A stretch of DNA of 64,000 nucleotides from an uncultured Dyadobacter sp. (GCF_946482605.1 NZ_CAMLSE010000039.1:1-64000); one strand, 5' to 3'; counted from the stretch's first letter, positions 50,474 through 60,255 are shown. Notes: generated by a model from the letters alone, not told the origin. Program-made: numbers and translations.

Positions 50474-50907
50474 TGACCTGCACAGCTTCCCAGCGCCTGG
50501 TGGACGAAATCGATCGGTGTATAGGTACTGTCTTTGCCCCATTTCATCGATACGAAGCTGACGATTTCGGCGATCTCGATTTCCGTAAGCTTGGGGTTTG
50601 CCGGCATAGGACGACTGAACTGTTTGCCGTTGACCACAATGGTGTCACGCATTCCGTTCAGGATAATGCAAGCCATACGCTGTTTGTCAGCAATAATGGA
50701 AGATCCGGCAATAGGAGGGTACAACGCCGACATGCCTTTGCCGTCGGCTTGGTGGCAGTTTGAACAATGCGTCATGTATAACTGCTGACCCTCTACAAAA
50801 TATTGTTCGCTTTTTAATTCTTCCGAGCTTTGGCATGAAACGCTCAGACATGCAATGCAAGCTGTAATGCCCGCTTTCGCAAGGCCAGGGAACATGGATA
50901 CTTTCAT
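50470..50907 (-). CDS. c-type cytochrome
   Basis: 145 residues with an N-terminal signal (GLAKAGITACIACLSVSC; SVSC could be a lipobox) and one heme-binding motif CSNCHQADGKGMS (C-x2-C-H). A distal Met candidate is in the MPANP region. It is a small monoheme cytochrome on the periplasmic side. Its start overlaps the SCO gene by 4 bp (ATGA), so the two are coupled. Partner to an electron transfer chain or to oxidase maturation is not decided. Confidence 0.88.
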   Translation of the reverse strand: MKVSMFPGLAKAGITACIACLSVSCQSSEELKSEQYFVEGQQLYMTHCSNCHQADGKGMSALYPPIAGSSIIADKQRMACIILNGMRDTIVVNGKQFSRPMPANPKLTEIEIAEIVSFVSMKWGKDSTYTPIDFVHQALGSCAGH

Positions 50908-51566
50908 TTTTTGTACTCAGCCAGAAGCCGCTCTATATCATTGAGCAATTTTTTTGTCCCTTCTTCGGTGGTTCCGTCATACATTCCTCTGACATGTTTG
51001 TCTTTGTCGACCAGAATGAAAGCGCCACTGTGAATGTAGCCTCCCTGCACAGTAGTATCTTCCTTGGCTGTAGACATATAATTCTTTTGCCCGATCTCGT
51101 AGATCCGTTGCTTGTCACCGGTCAGGAACTGCCATTGCGTGCCCTCTACACCAAGGTCTTTCGCAAATTTGTTCAATACCTGGGGAGTATCGTGCTCCGG
51201 ATCGATCGAATGCGAAAGGATCATTACATCGGGATTGCTCTTATAGGCCTGGTAAACCTTTACCATTTGGCGCTTCATGACAGGGCATATTGTCGGGCAC
51301 GTTGTAAAGAAGAAATCGGTGATGTAAATCTTATTTTCCACCGCCTTTTCGGTAACGGTATCGCCGTATTGGTTGACGAATGCAAACGGAGGAATCTTAT
51401 TATAAATGGTGTCGACTACTTCTTTGCCGTCAACTGTTTTTTTTACCCAATCACGCTCTCCGAGGATCGGCAATTTTTTGTCCCCGCTATTACAAGCCAT
51501 CAGGGCCGCAATGCAAGTGGAAACAATGAGTGAGCTTAACAGGATAGATTTGAAATTCGAGTTCAT
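50904..51566 (-). CDS. SCO1/SenC family copper-binding assembly protein
   Basis: 220 residues. Lipoprotein signal (LLSSLIVSTCIAALMAC), then a thioredoxin-like domain with the copper motif TTCPTICPVM (C-x3-C) and the distal His in LSHSIDPEHDTP. SCO proteins deliver copper to the CuA site of cytochrome oxidase or act as disulfide reductase. The cytochrome gene is coupled behind it. No oxidase gene lies in the window. Confidence 0.92.
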   Translation of the reverse strand: MNSNFKSILLSSLIVSTCIAALMACNSGDKKLPILGERDWVKKTVDGKEVVDTIYNKIPPFAFVNQYGDTVTEKAVENKIYITDFFFTTCPTICPVMKRQMVKVYQAYKSNPDVMILSHSIDPEHDTPQVLNKFAKDLGVEGTQWQFLTGDKQRIYEIGQKNYMSTAKEDTTVQGGYIHSGAFILVDKDKHVRGMYDGTTEEGTKKLLNDIERLLAEYKK

Positions 51567-51573
51567 AAACGGT

Positions 51574-52011
51574 TTATTCTAAAAATGTTTTTGCCTCCTG
51601 AATCGCCTTCAGGGTCGACTGCTTTACGAGGAGAATCTTATCTTTTTCCTTTTCGAAATAGAGAATGGCTGCCTGCGGTTCCAGTTTTTTGGCGGAATCA
51701 CCGCGATACTCATGCATCCAGTCCATCATCAATTTATCTGATTCGGTGAGTTTCTGGTTGAGATCAATGGCCTTTATGCGCTGCTCCGCCAGGGTATTGC
51801 TGCTCACACCGACATTCTGAAGACTGTCGATACCTTGTATTTTTTTTGAAAGGGCTGTTTTAAGGCCCATAATGTCCTCGCCTTTGGGCATTACCTCATC
51901 ATGAATGGCCAATACTTCGGTTTCAAGAGTGGAGAGCTTTTCTTGGTCTTTATCTTTACCGCATGCAAAGCAAAGCAGGAGAATTGCTGACAAGAGTGTG
52001 AAATGCTTCAT
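51574..52011 (-). CDS. Small lipoprotein with helical domain
   Basis: 145 residues, lipobox LCFAC, then a largely helical, Lys/Glu/Leu-rich soluble part (KLSTLETEVLAIHDEVMPKGEDIMGLKTALSKK in pieces). In Bacteroidota, similar proteins carry the misleading name viral A-type inclusion protein. It is 7 bp upstream of the SCO gene and may belong to the same operon. Confidence 0.65.
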   Translation of the reverse strand: MKHFTLLSAILLLCFACGKDKDQEKLSTLETEVLAIHDEVMPKGEDIMGLKTALSKKIQGIDSLQNVGVSSNTLAEQRIKAIDLNQKLTESDKLMMDWMHEYRGDSAKKLEPQAAILYFEKEKDKILLVKQSTLKAIQEAKTFLE

Positions 52012-52049
52012 ACTGTAGAATAGGGTTAAATTGAGTTATATATTGCTGG

Positions 52050-53705
52050 CTAATCCTTTAATATCATTTCGCGCGCATTATGAAGAACCGCTTCGGAAGG
52101 GTTGTGTCCGCCGATCATTTGCGCGATTTCCTGTACGCGTTCGTCGATTGTCAATTTCTTGATCCTGCTGACGGTTTTGTCAGAAGAATGGTCCTTATAA
52201 ACAAAATAGTGAGCGTCGCCGCTGCTGGCGATCTGATGCAAGTGGGTGATGGCGATAATCTGATGATTAACAGCCATATTTTGCATCATTTTTCCCATTT
52301 TCTTGGCAATCTCACCAGAAACACCCGTATCAATCTCGTCAAAAATGATCGTGGGAAGTTTTCTTTTATCTGCCAGAATATACTTAATCACCATCATGAG
52401 GCGGGAAAATTCCCCCCCGGATGCCACCAGTTTCAATTCCTGCGGTACAATGCCTTTGTTGCCGCTAAACAGAAATGTTACTGAATCTATCCCGGTGGGA
52501 GAGGGAGCTATTTCAACAATCTGAATACTTAACGATGCATTGGGTATTCCGAGTTCAGACAGCCGTTCGAGAATTAGTTTTTCGATCGCCTTCGTAACTT
52601 TCTGGCGCTTGTCCGATAGCGTCTTAGCCCTGGTAAGCATCTTCTCTTTGGTCTGAACAAGCTGTTTTTCCGCGGAAGCAAGATCTTCGTCCAGGTTCAT
52701 CACTGCGTTCAGCTTGGTGCGAAGCTGTTCTTCCAGGGCCAGCAGTTCACCGATAGACGATAGCTGATGCTTTTTCAGTAATGAGTAAATGAGGTCGAGG
52801 CGCTCCTGAACAATCTCCGTTCTGCTCGGATCAACCTCCACATTGCCATTGACCTGGTCTATTTCGTCGGCCAGATCTCTTAGTTCAATCAGTGTGCTCT
52901 GGGCGCGTTGGCGAAGTATATCATACTCCGTTACAAGCCTCGATGCCTGCGTCAGGGACGCCACTGCATTTTTCAAAAGATCAAGTGCTGAATTTTCGGG
53001 ATTGTCCAGGTATGCGTGGGCTAGCTGCAAACGCTCTTTGATCTCGACCGCGTTTTCAAGAATGGTGAGTTCCTGTTCCAGCTTCTCCTGTTCTTCCGTT
53101 TTCAAGGCGGCGTTGTTCAGTTCCTGAAAAAGGAATTGGTCGTAATCGAACTCCTTACGCAACTGGTGTGCCCTTCTTTTTAAGTCTTCCAGCGTCTTTG
53201 CTGCATCCCGGTAAGCATTGAAATCGCTTTGGTAAGCTTTCAGTAACGCGCCATTTTCTGCGAAAGAATCCACTACCTGCAGTTGGAACTCATTATTTCC
53301 CAGAAGGATCGAATCGTGCTGCGAATGGATATCCAGCATTTGCATGCCGATTTTTCGCAATGTATCCAGGTTGACGGGCGTATCATTGATGAAAGCCCTC
53401 GATTTGCCGGCAGCAGAGATTTCACGACGGATAATGCATTCGTCGGAAAAATCGAGGTTCTCATCCTCAAAATTGGGAGCAAGGTCGTAGCCTTTCAGAT
53501 TGAAACTGCCTTCGATGACACATTTCTCGTTGGCATCATACAACGACTTTGCGTCCGCCCGGTTACCCAGCAAAAGGCCAATGGCCCCCAGCATAATGGA
53601 TTTCCCTGCCCCTGTCTCACCGGTAATGATGTTCAGACCGGGATCTGGCGACATTTCAAGGTGCTTTATCAGCGCGTAGTTTTTGATAAGTAAATTAGAG
53701 AGCAT
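52050..53705 (-). CDS. recN: DNA repair protein RecN
   Basis: 551 residues. The SMC-like ATPase has Walker A GETGAGKSIMLGAIGLLLG, a long coiled-coil middle (about 160-360), the ABC signature LVASGGEFSRLMMVIKYIL and Walker B IIFDEIDTGVSGEIAKKMG. RecN acts early in double-strand break repair. Length and order are standard. It is within the run rpoZ, coaBC, PorD-like, small gene, recN found in many Bacteroidota. Confidence 0.96.
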   Translation of the reverse strand: MLSNLLIKNYALIKHLEMSPDPGLNIITGETGAGKSIMLGAIGLLLGNRADAKSLYDANEKCVIEGSFNLKGYDLAPNFEDENLDFSDECIIRREISAAGKSRAFINDTPVNLDTLRKIGMQMLDIHSQHDSILLGNNEFQLQVVDSFAENGALLKAYQSDFNAYRDAAKTLEDLKRRAHQLRKEFDYDQFLFQELNNAALKTEEQEKLEQELTILENAVEIKERLQLAHAYLDNPENSALDLLKNAVASLTQASRLVTEYDILRQRAQSTLIELRDLADEIDQVNGNVEVDPSRTEIVQERLDLIYSLLKKHQLSSIGELLALEEQLRTKLNAVMNLDEDLASAEKQLVQTKEKMLTRAKTLSDKRQKVTKAIEKLILERLSELGIPNASLSIQIVEIAPSPTGIDSVTFLFSGNKGIVPQELKLVASGGEFSRLMMVIKYILADKRKLPTIIFDEIDTGVSGEIAKKMGKMMQNMAVNHQIIAITHLHQIASSGDAHYFVYKDHSSDKTVSRIKKLTIDERVQEIAQMIGGHNPSEAVLHNAREMILKD

Positions 53706-53864
53706 ATCTAATTCAGGCAGCAGATTACCGGAGATATTGTAATCGGGCTGGAATGAAGGGAATCATGGTTCGTCTCCGATACGAATATAGTTATGATCTT
53801 CCCAATTAGGAAATCTGGCGGCGGGCAATCCGATGTTTATATGGCTGATATGCGATTCAGCGGC

Positions 53865-54089
53865 TTAATTTTGAATAGTGTCGTATACGATCTCGTAAAC
53901 GTCTCCGAACCTCACAAGATGCGCATGATCACGCGTATCTTTCAGCGTGAAATGATCACCGCTGAATGAGATCACTTTGCCGAAGAGGGTATTGCCATCG
54001 GAAAGAACTGCATTAATAGAAAACTTTTGTAGTCGGCTTATCGCGGTAGGCAGTTCGGCGGACTTTATACGTATTAATCTTTTACTCAT
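53865..54089 (-). CDS. 74-residue protein of Sm-like appearance
   Basis: 74 residues, basic N-terminus (SKRLIRIK) and two alternating hydrophobic stretches (INAVLSDGNTLFGKVISFSGDHFTLKDT, then HLVRFGDVYEIVYD) that look like a small five-stranded barrel such as an Hfq/Sm-like fold. No RNA-binding Hfq motif is visible, so the function is unassigned. It lies 18 bp after the PorD-like gene on the same strand, so it is likely part of that operon. Confidence 0.6.
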   Translation of the reverse strand: MSKRLIRIKSAELPTAISRLQKFSINAVLSDGNTLFGKVISFSGDHFTLKDTRDHAHLVRFGDVYEIVYDTIQN

Positions 54090-54107
54090 TCAGTTATACT
54101 GATGCAG

Positions 54108-55037
54108 CTACATCGAAAGCCGTTGATAAAGTTGTGTCTTGGAAGGATCGAGATTGACGAGCAAAGCATATGCCTGCGCTCTTTGTTCTGGCAAACCCTC
54201 GATCATGATCTTATAAAGTTCGTCGGATTTGACATCGAAAAACGAGTTGATGACTACACTGGCTGGGCGCAGTTGATTTACTTCCTTCACAGTGTTCAGA
54301 AATTCCAGGACTTTGCTCCGGGTTTCAGCCGGGTTTTGTGTAGCAACGTCGAGGCCCTGCCGGTAATATTTGTAGATGCCTTCCCTGAACGGGGTAAACT
54401 GCTGGCTCATCAGATTTTCGATCAACCAGTACCTGTTTTTTGAATCGCCATTTGAATCCCATCCCTTTTTGTTGGGAGACGAATTCCTGGCCTGGTTGAC
54501 GAGGTTAAATGCCTTCTGAACATATGGTGAGCCTCCCATTTTACTGAAAGAATCATAGTCAAAAATCAATGCAATGTTGGCGTAAAACGCCAGAATGTAG
54601 GGCAATTCTTCGGTGTAGCTGTTCTCGTTGAAATAGAGCTGTGTGCTGGGCAGGTATGTAAATGTAAAATTCTTGTCGATGTAGGTGAAGAGCACTGTTT
54701 CGTAAATGGAATTATAAACAGGCCTGGATATAATAAGCTGTGCATTACCCTCATAGCTGCCCTGCGCCAGCGACCGCGTGAGGTTTACGTTCAGCTTGCA
54801 TTTGATTTTCTCTTCCTTGTTGAACTGATCATTAGTCCAGCGGGTGTTGTTGAGAAAATCACTCATATAGGTTTGCAGCTGGCTCATCGACTGCGGATCA
54901 GTCTTTTGCTGAGCAACTAATTGCTCGTAATTGACATTGACGGTAAACTGAAACTCCTGCGCACATGCGCGTTGCGCGTTGAATGCAAGGAGCAGCAAGG
55001 TGGTCAGGCTCAGTATTTGTTTTATGATTCGCTCCAT
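54108..55037 (-). CDS. DUF4835 / PorD-type exported protein (type IX secretion-linked)
   Basis: 309 residues with a signal peptide (LSLTTLLLLAFNAQRACAQ). The body has the DUF4835 pattern: EFQFTVNVNYEQL, LQTYMSDFLNNTRWTNDQF, CKLNVNL, INDSIY-like YNSIYETVLFTYIDKNFTFTYLPSTQLYFNEN, PYILAFYANIALIFDYDSFSKMGGSPYVQKA, and a C-terminal helical part. The family has been named PorD in connection with type IX secretion; I take that from memory. It overlaps coaBC by 16 bp. Confidence 0.85.
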   Translation of the reverse strand: MERIIKQILSLTTLLLLAFNAQRACAQEFQFTVNVNYEQLVAQQKTDPQSMSQLQTYMSDFLNNTRWTNDQFNKEEKIKCKLNVNLTRSLAQGSYEGNAQLIISRPVYNSIYETVLFTYIDKNFTFTYLPSTQLYFNENSYTEELPYILAFYANIALIFDYDSFSKMGGSPYVQKAFNLVNQARNSSPNKKGWDSNGDSKNRYWLIENLMSQQFTPFREGIYKYYRQGLDVATQNPAETRSKVLEFLNTVKEVNQLRPASVVINSFFDVKSDELYKIMIEGLPEQRAQAYALLVNLDPSKTQLYQRLSM

Positions 55038-56230
55038 CTGGCTAGTACGATATTGAGGATGTCCTGGGCGACTTCGCTCTTTGATTTCAGGTCGAAATGT
55101 TGAACGTTTCCGTCTTTTTCAATAACGGTTATTTTGTTAGTATCGTGTGCAAAGCCGGCACCGGCGTCATTGAGTGAATTCAAGACGATATAGTCGAAAT
55201 TTTTCCTTGCCAATTTGTCCTGCGCATGGATCAGCTCATTTTCAGTTTCCAGCGCGAAGCCGATAAAGATCTGATCGTTTTTTTTCTGCCTGCCAAGCGT
55301 TCCGGCTATATCGATTGTTTTGGTAAGATCCAGGGACATTGTTTCGCCCTGTTTTTTGATCTTTTGATCCGCAACATGTGTAGGTGTGTAGTCTGCAACG
55401 GCAGCCGCAAAGATTACCAGATCACTTTGGTGTAGATGCTCGCTAGTCGACTCAAACATCTGGTGCGCACTTTGCACATCGATTTTGCGGACACCTGCCT
55501 GAGAAGGAGTTAAATGCGTCGGGCCGCTGATAAGCGTTACCAGGGCACCCGCCGCTGCGAATGCGTCCGCAATCGCGTAGCCCATTTTACCCGACGACCT
55601 GTTGCTGATGAACCGCACCGGGTCGATGGGTTCAACCGTGGGCCCGGCTGTGATCAATACTCTTTTCGCTCCGGCCAGGGGATTTGCTGCAAAGTGTGCA
55701 TGAAGGACATCGATAATCGTTTCAGGTTCGGCGAGTCGGCCGTCACCGATCAGTCCGCTGGCGAGTTCGCCAAATCCGGGTGTAATGAATTGATTTCCAT
55801 AGCTGACAAGCGCATCGATATTTCTTTTGACAGAAGGGTGTGCAAACATGTCGACATCCATTGCCGGAGCGAAGAAGACAGGACATCTGGCCGAAAGATA
55901 AGTCGCGGTAAGGAGGTCATCACAATGCCCGTTCGCGCATTTCGATATCGTTTTTGCAGTTGCCGGCGCGATGATCATCAGGTCGGCCCAGAGTCCGAGC
56001 TCTACATGATTATTCCATTCGCCGGTCTCGTCCTTGGTAAATGATGACAGAACCGGATTTTTAGAAAGTGTAGAGAGGGTTAGAGGTGTGATGAAATCCC
56101 TGGCAGATTCGGTCATGATCACCCGAACCTGGGCTTGGGATTTTACGAGTAACCTTACCAGTAGCGCCGATTTATAGGCGGCTATGCTCCCCGAAACACC
56201 CAACAGTATCTTTTTGCCTTTGAGATTCAA
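55022..56230 (-). CDS. coaBC: Bifunctional phosphopantothenoylcysteine decarboxylase / phosphopantothenate-cysteine ligase
   Basis: 402 residues. The N-terminal flavoprotein (CoaC, about 1-180) holds GVSGSIAAYKS, MIIAPATAKTISKCANGHCDDLLT and FFAPAMDVDMFAHP. The C-terminal CoaB part has ITAGPTVEPIDPVRFISNRSSGKMGYAIADAF and AAVADYTP. It makes 4'-phosphopantetheine from phosphopantothenate and cysteine using CTP and FMN. With CoaX at 47877 the window covers three of the five CoA steps. It follows rpoZ in the same direction. Confidence 0.96.
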   Translation of the reverse strand: MNLKGKKILLGVSGSIAAYKSALLVRLLVKSQAQVRVIMTESARDFITPLTLSTLSKNPVLSSFTKDETGEWNNHVELGLWADLMIIAPATAKTISKCANGHCDDLLTATYLSARCPVFFAPAMDVDMFAHPSVKRNIDALVSYGNQFITPGFGELASGLIGDGRLAEPETIIDVLHAHFAANPLAGAKRVLITAGPTVEPIDPVRFISNRSSGKMGYAIADAFAAAGALVTLISGPTHLTPSQAGVRKIDVQSAHQMFESTSEHLHQSDLVIFAAAVADYTPTHVADQKIKKQGETMSLDLTKTIDIAGTLGRQKKNDQIFIGFALETENELIHAQDKLARKNFDYIVLNSLNDAGAGFAHDTNKITVIEKDGNVQHFDLKSKSEVAQDILNIVLARWSES

Positions 56231-56386
56231 CTTACAGAGATTTCGATGGTCAAAGAGGCAGAATCTGATTCTTGCCGGGCATAAAGTTACAGAGATAATG
56301 CATATGGTAAATTCTTTATGCCGGGAAATAAAAAGCCAGCCATCAATCGAGATTAATGGCTGGCTTCCGGCATAAACATATTAGGG

Positions 56387-56698
56387 CTACTCCTCGGTTG
56401 TTTCGCGGTAGCTGTGATAGGTCTTGCCTTCGATAAATTCATCGATGGATATGCTTCCCGCTTTGGGCATGCGCTCGTAGAATTTTGAAATTTCGATCTG
56501 TTCTCTGTTTTCGAACACTTCTTCCAGGTTATCAACACCCGAAGCGAATTCCGCAAGCTTGTTATTAAGCTCTTCCTTCATCTTGCTGGATATCTGGCGT
56601 GCTCTTTTGGAAATGACAGACACGGATTCATACAGGTTACCTGTTACTGCCGCTATCTTATCTGTATCACGGGTAATGATCGATGGATTCGTTGCCAT
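56387..56698 (-). CDS. rpoZ: RNA polymerase omega subunit (Bacteroidota type)
   Basis: 103 residues. The core omega/Rpb6 region is DTDKIAAVTGNLYESVSVISKRARQISSKMKEELNNKL (residues about 11-48 in pieces), including the ARQI motif. The acidic C-terminal extension is typical of this phylum. Omega helps assembly and binds the beta' subunit. It sits between bamD and coaBC, an order conserved in the group. Confidence 0.9.
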   Translation of the reverse strand: MATNPSIITRDTDKIAAVTGNLYESVSVISKRARQISSKMKEELNNKLAEFASGVDNLEEVFENREQIEISKFYERMPKAGSISIDEFIEGKTYHSYRETTEE

Positions 56699-56742
56699 GT
56701 TGGTCTGATATAGTTAAAGTTTTAAAACAATGTTATAATGCC

Positions 56743-57666
56743 CTATTGTCCTTTGGGTTCGCTGGCAACCGGGGTTGTTACTTTGGTAGGTTTGTTGGCC
56801 GGCTCAGGCTGGGCATCTTTGAGCTTCTGCCTTTCGGCCTCTGCTTTTGCGATGCTTTCTATCTGTTCCTGGCTGTTGTCAAACATTTTTTCGGCGTCCC
56901 GGTTGTATTTGCCTGTCGGGTACTTATCGACAAGCTCCTGATAGAACTTCACAACGTCCTGAAAACGTTCCTTTTGCTTGTCGGTAAAACTATTGGCGGC
57001 CAGGTTGTACTGCGACTCCACTTTCAGGAAAGCGAGTTCCTCGTTATACTTGGAGTCGGGGAAATCTTTGCGGAAGTTCTCGATGGAAATTACCGCAGAT
57101 TTGAGCGACATAGGATTGAAATCGCTGATTTTGTGATACAAGCGCGCACGCTCATATGCCTTTCGTTCCAGCTTGGAACGTAATTCCAGGATGTATTTTG
57201 TACACTCCTCGCGGAAGGGACTGTCGGGATAAGCATTGATGAAATCCTGCATGGCTGAAATGGCCGTAAAGGTACTCGTCTGATCCAGGTTGAAAGGGGA
57301 CGAATCTTTATACAGCGAAAATGCATGCATGTACAGGGATTCCTGCGCGTAGTCGCTTCGTGCGTAGGTATCGTAAAATTTCTTGAACAGGAACTGACTG
57401 GTATTGTACTGTCCCTGATGGTACTGCGTATAGGCATAGTAGAACTGCGCCAACTCGGATTCAGTACTACCCTTTAACAGGGGAATCAATTCTTCAAACA
57501 GCAAACCTGAGCGGTAAAAATCTCCCTTTTTATAGTAGGACATGGCAGCATCGTATTTCTGCTGATCAGTACCTGTTTTCTGTAACTTGGAGAACTTACT
57601 GCAAGAAGTGACAACAAGGATTGCAATGAATAGCAAGAAATAGCTTGCCGGACTGTTTTTTCGCAT
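56743..57666 (-). CDS. bamD: Outer-membrane assembly factor BamD
   Basis: 307 residues. Lipoprotein signal (LLFIAILVVTSCSKF, lipobox VTSC), then TPR-like helices typical of BamD (YYKKGDFYRSGLLFEELIPLLKG, AQFYYAYTQYHQGQYNTSQFLFKKF, YARSDYAQESLYMHAFSLYKDSSPFNLDQ, AFINAYPDSPF), and a Lys/Pro-rich tail after about residue 280 that E. coli BamD lacks. BamD is the essential partner of BamA for folding barrel proteins. It is about 45 bp upstream of rpoZ. Confidence 0.93.
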   Translation of the reverse strand: MRKNSPASYFLLFIAILVVTSCSKFSKLQKTGTDQQKYDAAMSYYKKGDFYRSGLLFEELIPLLKGSTESELAQFYYAYTQYHQGQYNTSQFLFKKFYDTYARSDYAQESLYMHAFSLYKDSSPFNLDQTSTFTAISAMQDFINAYPDSPFREECTKYILELRSKLERKAYERARLYHKISDFNPMSLKSAVISIENFRKDFPDSKYNEELAFLKVESQYNLAANSFTDKQKERFQDVVKFYQELVDKYPTGKYNRDAEKMFDNSQEQIESIAKAEAERQKLKDAQPEPANKPTKVTTPVASEPKGQ

Positions 57667-57741
57667 ATTAACTGCAAAGGTAATAAAAAAAGCTACATCA
57701 TCCCTAACGAATGCGTAGCTGATATAGTGTTAAAAATTAGC

Positions 57742-58359
57742 TTATTGCTGATGGCGTACAAGCATTTTTTTTGTCGCCACCTTTTTACCATCCACTGAAA
57801 GCTGATAGAAGTACAGCCCGGTAGGCATGTCTCTTGTATTTACTCTCAGTTTCCGATCGTTCTTGTTAAGCGTAAATTCAGCCATTTGAGAGCCCAGTAC
57901 ATTATAGAATGTCAGTTTTGCATCCCGGAGGCCGGTGGAAATACTGAAATCGAGCTCTGCATATTCACTGGCAGGATTCGGATAAACGTTGGAAACTGAA
58001 ATCTTGTCATTTACAAAAAGAAGTTCCTCAGCTTTAAGCTGTGCCTCCATAGCCGGAGATTTTTTCTCCCCAGCTTTCTCTACGGCTTCCGCGACCAGCA
58101 AATTGCTTTCACTCGTACCTGCGGCGGAAAAAAGGAAGGATGTGTAGAATCTATTCAGCGCTTTTGGATTTTGCAAAGTCAATGGCTGGTAGTTGATGCC
58201 ATTCGAAAAGTTGGAAAACTTGATGTTCTGTGTTGCGGGGGCCTTCTTCTTGCCAACCATGTTCAGGCGGCTTCCCCCCGATACACTTTGGGCCTGTAAC
58301 CCCTGGAAGATCAGGGTCAAGGCTAGTGTTATATATAAAAAATGTATATTTCTTTTCAT
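57742..58359 (-). CDS. Secreted protein with type IX secretion sorting domain
   Basis: 205 residues. Signal peptide (LYITLALTLIFQGLQAQ), a middle without recognised fold, and a C-terminal type A sorting domain (about residues 125-205): VYPNPASEYAELDFS, LTFYNVLGSQMAEF, GLYFYQLSVDGKKVATKKMLVR. The sorting domain takes the protein through the type IX system to the surface. It tells that the genome has a T9SS, and PorD-like and BamD genes lie nearby. Confidence 0.88.
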   Translation of the reverse strand: MKRNIHFLYITLALTLIFQGLQAQSVSGGSRLNMVGKKKAPATQNIKFSNFSNGINYQPLTLQNPKALNRFYTSFLFSAAGTSESNLLVAEAVEKAGEKKSPAMEAQLKAEELLFVNDKISVSNVYPNPASEYAELDFSISTGLRDAKLTFYNVLGSQMAEFTLNKNDRKLRVNTRDMPTGLYFYQLSVDGKKVATKKMLVRHQQ

Positions 58360-58533
58360 AGCTTCAAAATCGGATACTTTTGACTAATGCGTTATGTATT
58401 TTAGCTTAAAGTCCACTACAAAAATATAGAGAAATAATTGCATATTCAAAATATATTGTACGAACGGATAACTTTATTTTTTCTACTAAAAAATCGTGCC
58501 GGTAAGGCAATCTGACTTCCACCTGGCCGAAGT

Positions 58534-60144
58534 CTACTTCTCTTTCCACATCGCTTTCTCCTTGGTAGGCTTCTCGGCTATGCGCCAATTGAAGCCATCG
58601 AGCTGACGTTCCGCCGGTTTTATTTTGGAAGGTGGGATCAGTTTTCCGTCCGGCTTTCCGATGAATGCAATGCGTTGAACTCTGTTGTCTTCGAATAACA
58701 GGTTCATTCGCCCGCATTCGACCCTATTCAAACCGATACTTTTCTGCTTATCGTCTATCGCGTAGTAGGCGCTCTCCCCGTTTCCATCTACAAGCACCTG
58801 TTTCAGCTTGTTCCCGGTTTGGAAATAGGCGTTGATCGTACGTCCCTTCACCTGGTTGAACTGTTTGACCAGCGTGTCTTCGGTGATCACGAATGATTTG
58901 CCTTTCAGCAACATTCTGTTGATTTCATTGCTGACCAAAAATGCAGTAATTGAATCAGCTTCCATCTGATAATGCTGGTCGCTCCACAGGATAGGCTTTC
59001 TGAAAAAGCGGATGATAGAGTCGGCCGTGTTATAGGTGATGGAGTCGCATTTGCCCTGAAAATCAGACTTATATATAAATACATTGCGATCTCCGATCAG
59101 CTTGCGGGTACTGTCACGCGCGTTCTCATATGAGTATAGCGTATCTGCTCGTATGTAAAGCGTGTCCTCCGACACTACGTTTCTGACGTAGGCATGCCCG
59201 AATATTTTCGAATAACCCTTTGTCTTCCAGTAGTACCCTTCATCACCATTGAGCACTGTTCTGTCCTTTTTTGCAACGATGACCACATTTCCTTTCCCTT
59301 TTCCGTCATTGCTTTTTCCGTCCACTACCAATGAGTCTGCGGTAAGCGTATACGTTTCATTGTCGACGGTCGTGCGGGTGTGGAATGCAGATTGAGTCGA
59401 TTCCGTATTGTATTGCCCTTTAGTGCCAACAACAGTACCGTCTTTATTCACGATTTTGGTTTTTCCGGTGAAAAAAGACCATTTGGTGATGGAATTATAG
59501 AGCAAGGTGTCCGTTGTAAGCGTGTACTTTTTGTTGACCAGCTTCACATTTTTGTAATAGGTAAACTCCTTGGTGGCTGTGTTGTACAAGCCTTCTTTAC
59601 TGGTCAGTACATTTTCTTCGTCCACCGTTCTGCCAGGCTGCTTATAGTATGCAATTCCATTGGCCATGTCATACTCGATCTTTCGGGTCGTCAGTGTTCG
59701 CTTACTGTCTTTGAGGACAGTTTTTTTACCGCTGACGATAGCCAGCCGGGTGTTGCCGTAGTAGTAGAGCGTGTCGCCTGTAACGGTAACCGTGTCTCCC
59801 TGAACAATCTTGACATTACCAAAGGCCTCTATCATGTTGCTGTTGATATGCTGGATGGCAAGATTGCTGTACAGCAAGGCACCTTTATGCTTGAAAACGC
59901 CGTTTGTGACCTTTCTGGAATCATCGCCATTTTGATTGATGATTTCCAGCTCGTCGGATTTAAGGATTTCAACCAGATCTTCACTTTGCGTTGGCTGCGA
60001 CTGTGGCAACGTCTTCTGTGCGAAGAGATAAGGTGAAAAAATCAGTAAGGCAAAGAACGTGATGTAAAATATATTTCTTTCGATATTGATGACGCCGAAA
60101 AGTTTAAAAGGGTTGCAGATTCCAGTACAATTTTTTTTCTCCAT
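58534..60144 (-). CDS. OstA-like (LptA/LptD-type) beta-jellyroll protein
   Basis: 536 residues with an N-terminal membrane helix or signal (about 22-42, NIFYITFFALLIFSPYLFAQ). After that come repeated OstA/LptA-like strands such as GDTVTVTGDTLYYYGNTRLAIVSGKKTVLKD, KYTLTTDTLLYNSITKWSFFTGKTKIVN and the VNKKYTL/TYTLTADSLVV type. Such proteins form open jellyroll bridges that carry LPS between membranes; this form is long, with many repeats, and lacks the LptD barrel. It could combine LptA-like roles with the LptC at 49937. It is divergent from tilS. Confidence 0.83.
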   Translation of the reverse strand: MEKKNCTGICNPFKLFGVINIERNIFYITFFALLIFSPYLFAQKTLPQSQPTQSEDLVEILKSDELEIINQNGDDSRKVTNGVFKHKGALLYSNLAIQHINSNMIEAFGNVKIVQGDTVTVTGDTLYYYGNTRLAIVSGKKTVLKDSKRTLTTRKIEYDMANGIAYYKQPGRTVDEENVLTSKEGLYNTATKEFTYYKNVKLVNKKYTLTTDTLLYNSITKWSFFTGKTKIVNKDGTVVGTKGQYNTESTQSAFHTRTTVDNETYTLTADSLVVDGKSNDGKGKGNVVIVAKKDRTVLNGDEGYYWKTKGYSKIFGHAYVRNVVSEDTLYIRADTLYSYENARDSTRKLIGDRNVFIYKSDFQGKCDSITYNTADSIIRFFRKPILWSDQHYQMEADSITAFLVSNEINRMLLKGKSFVITEDTLVKQFNQVKGRTINAYFQTGNKLKQVLVDGNGESAYYAIDDKQKSIGLNRVECGRMNLLFEDNRVQRIAFIGKPDGKLIPPSKIKPAERQLDGFNWRIAEKPTKEKAMWKEK

Positions 60145-60255
60145 ATCGCTTTTCTTTCTCTTACCTTTGGATAGGGCCCGTGTTTTGACGGCCCATGCAA
60201 GAGATTAATCTATTCTTGTTTAGTCAAAAGTACATCAAATACGTCTGGGAGGTTC

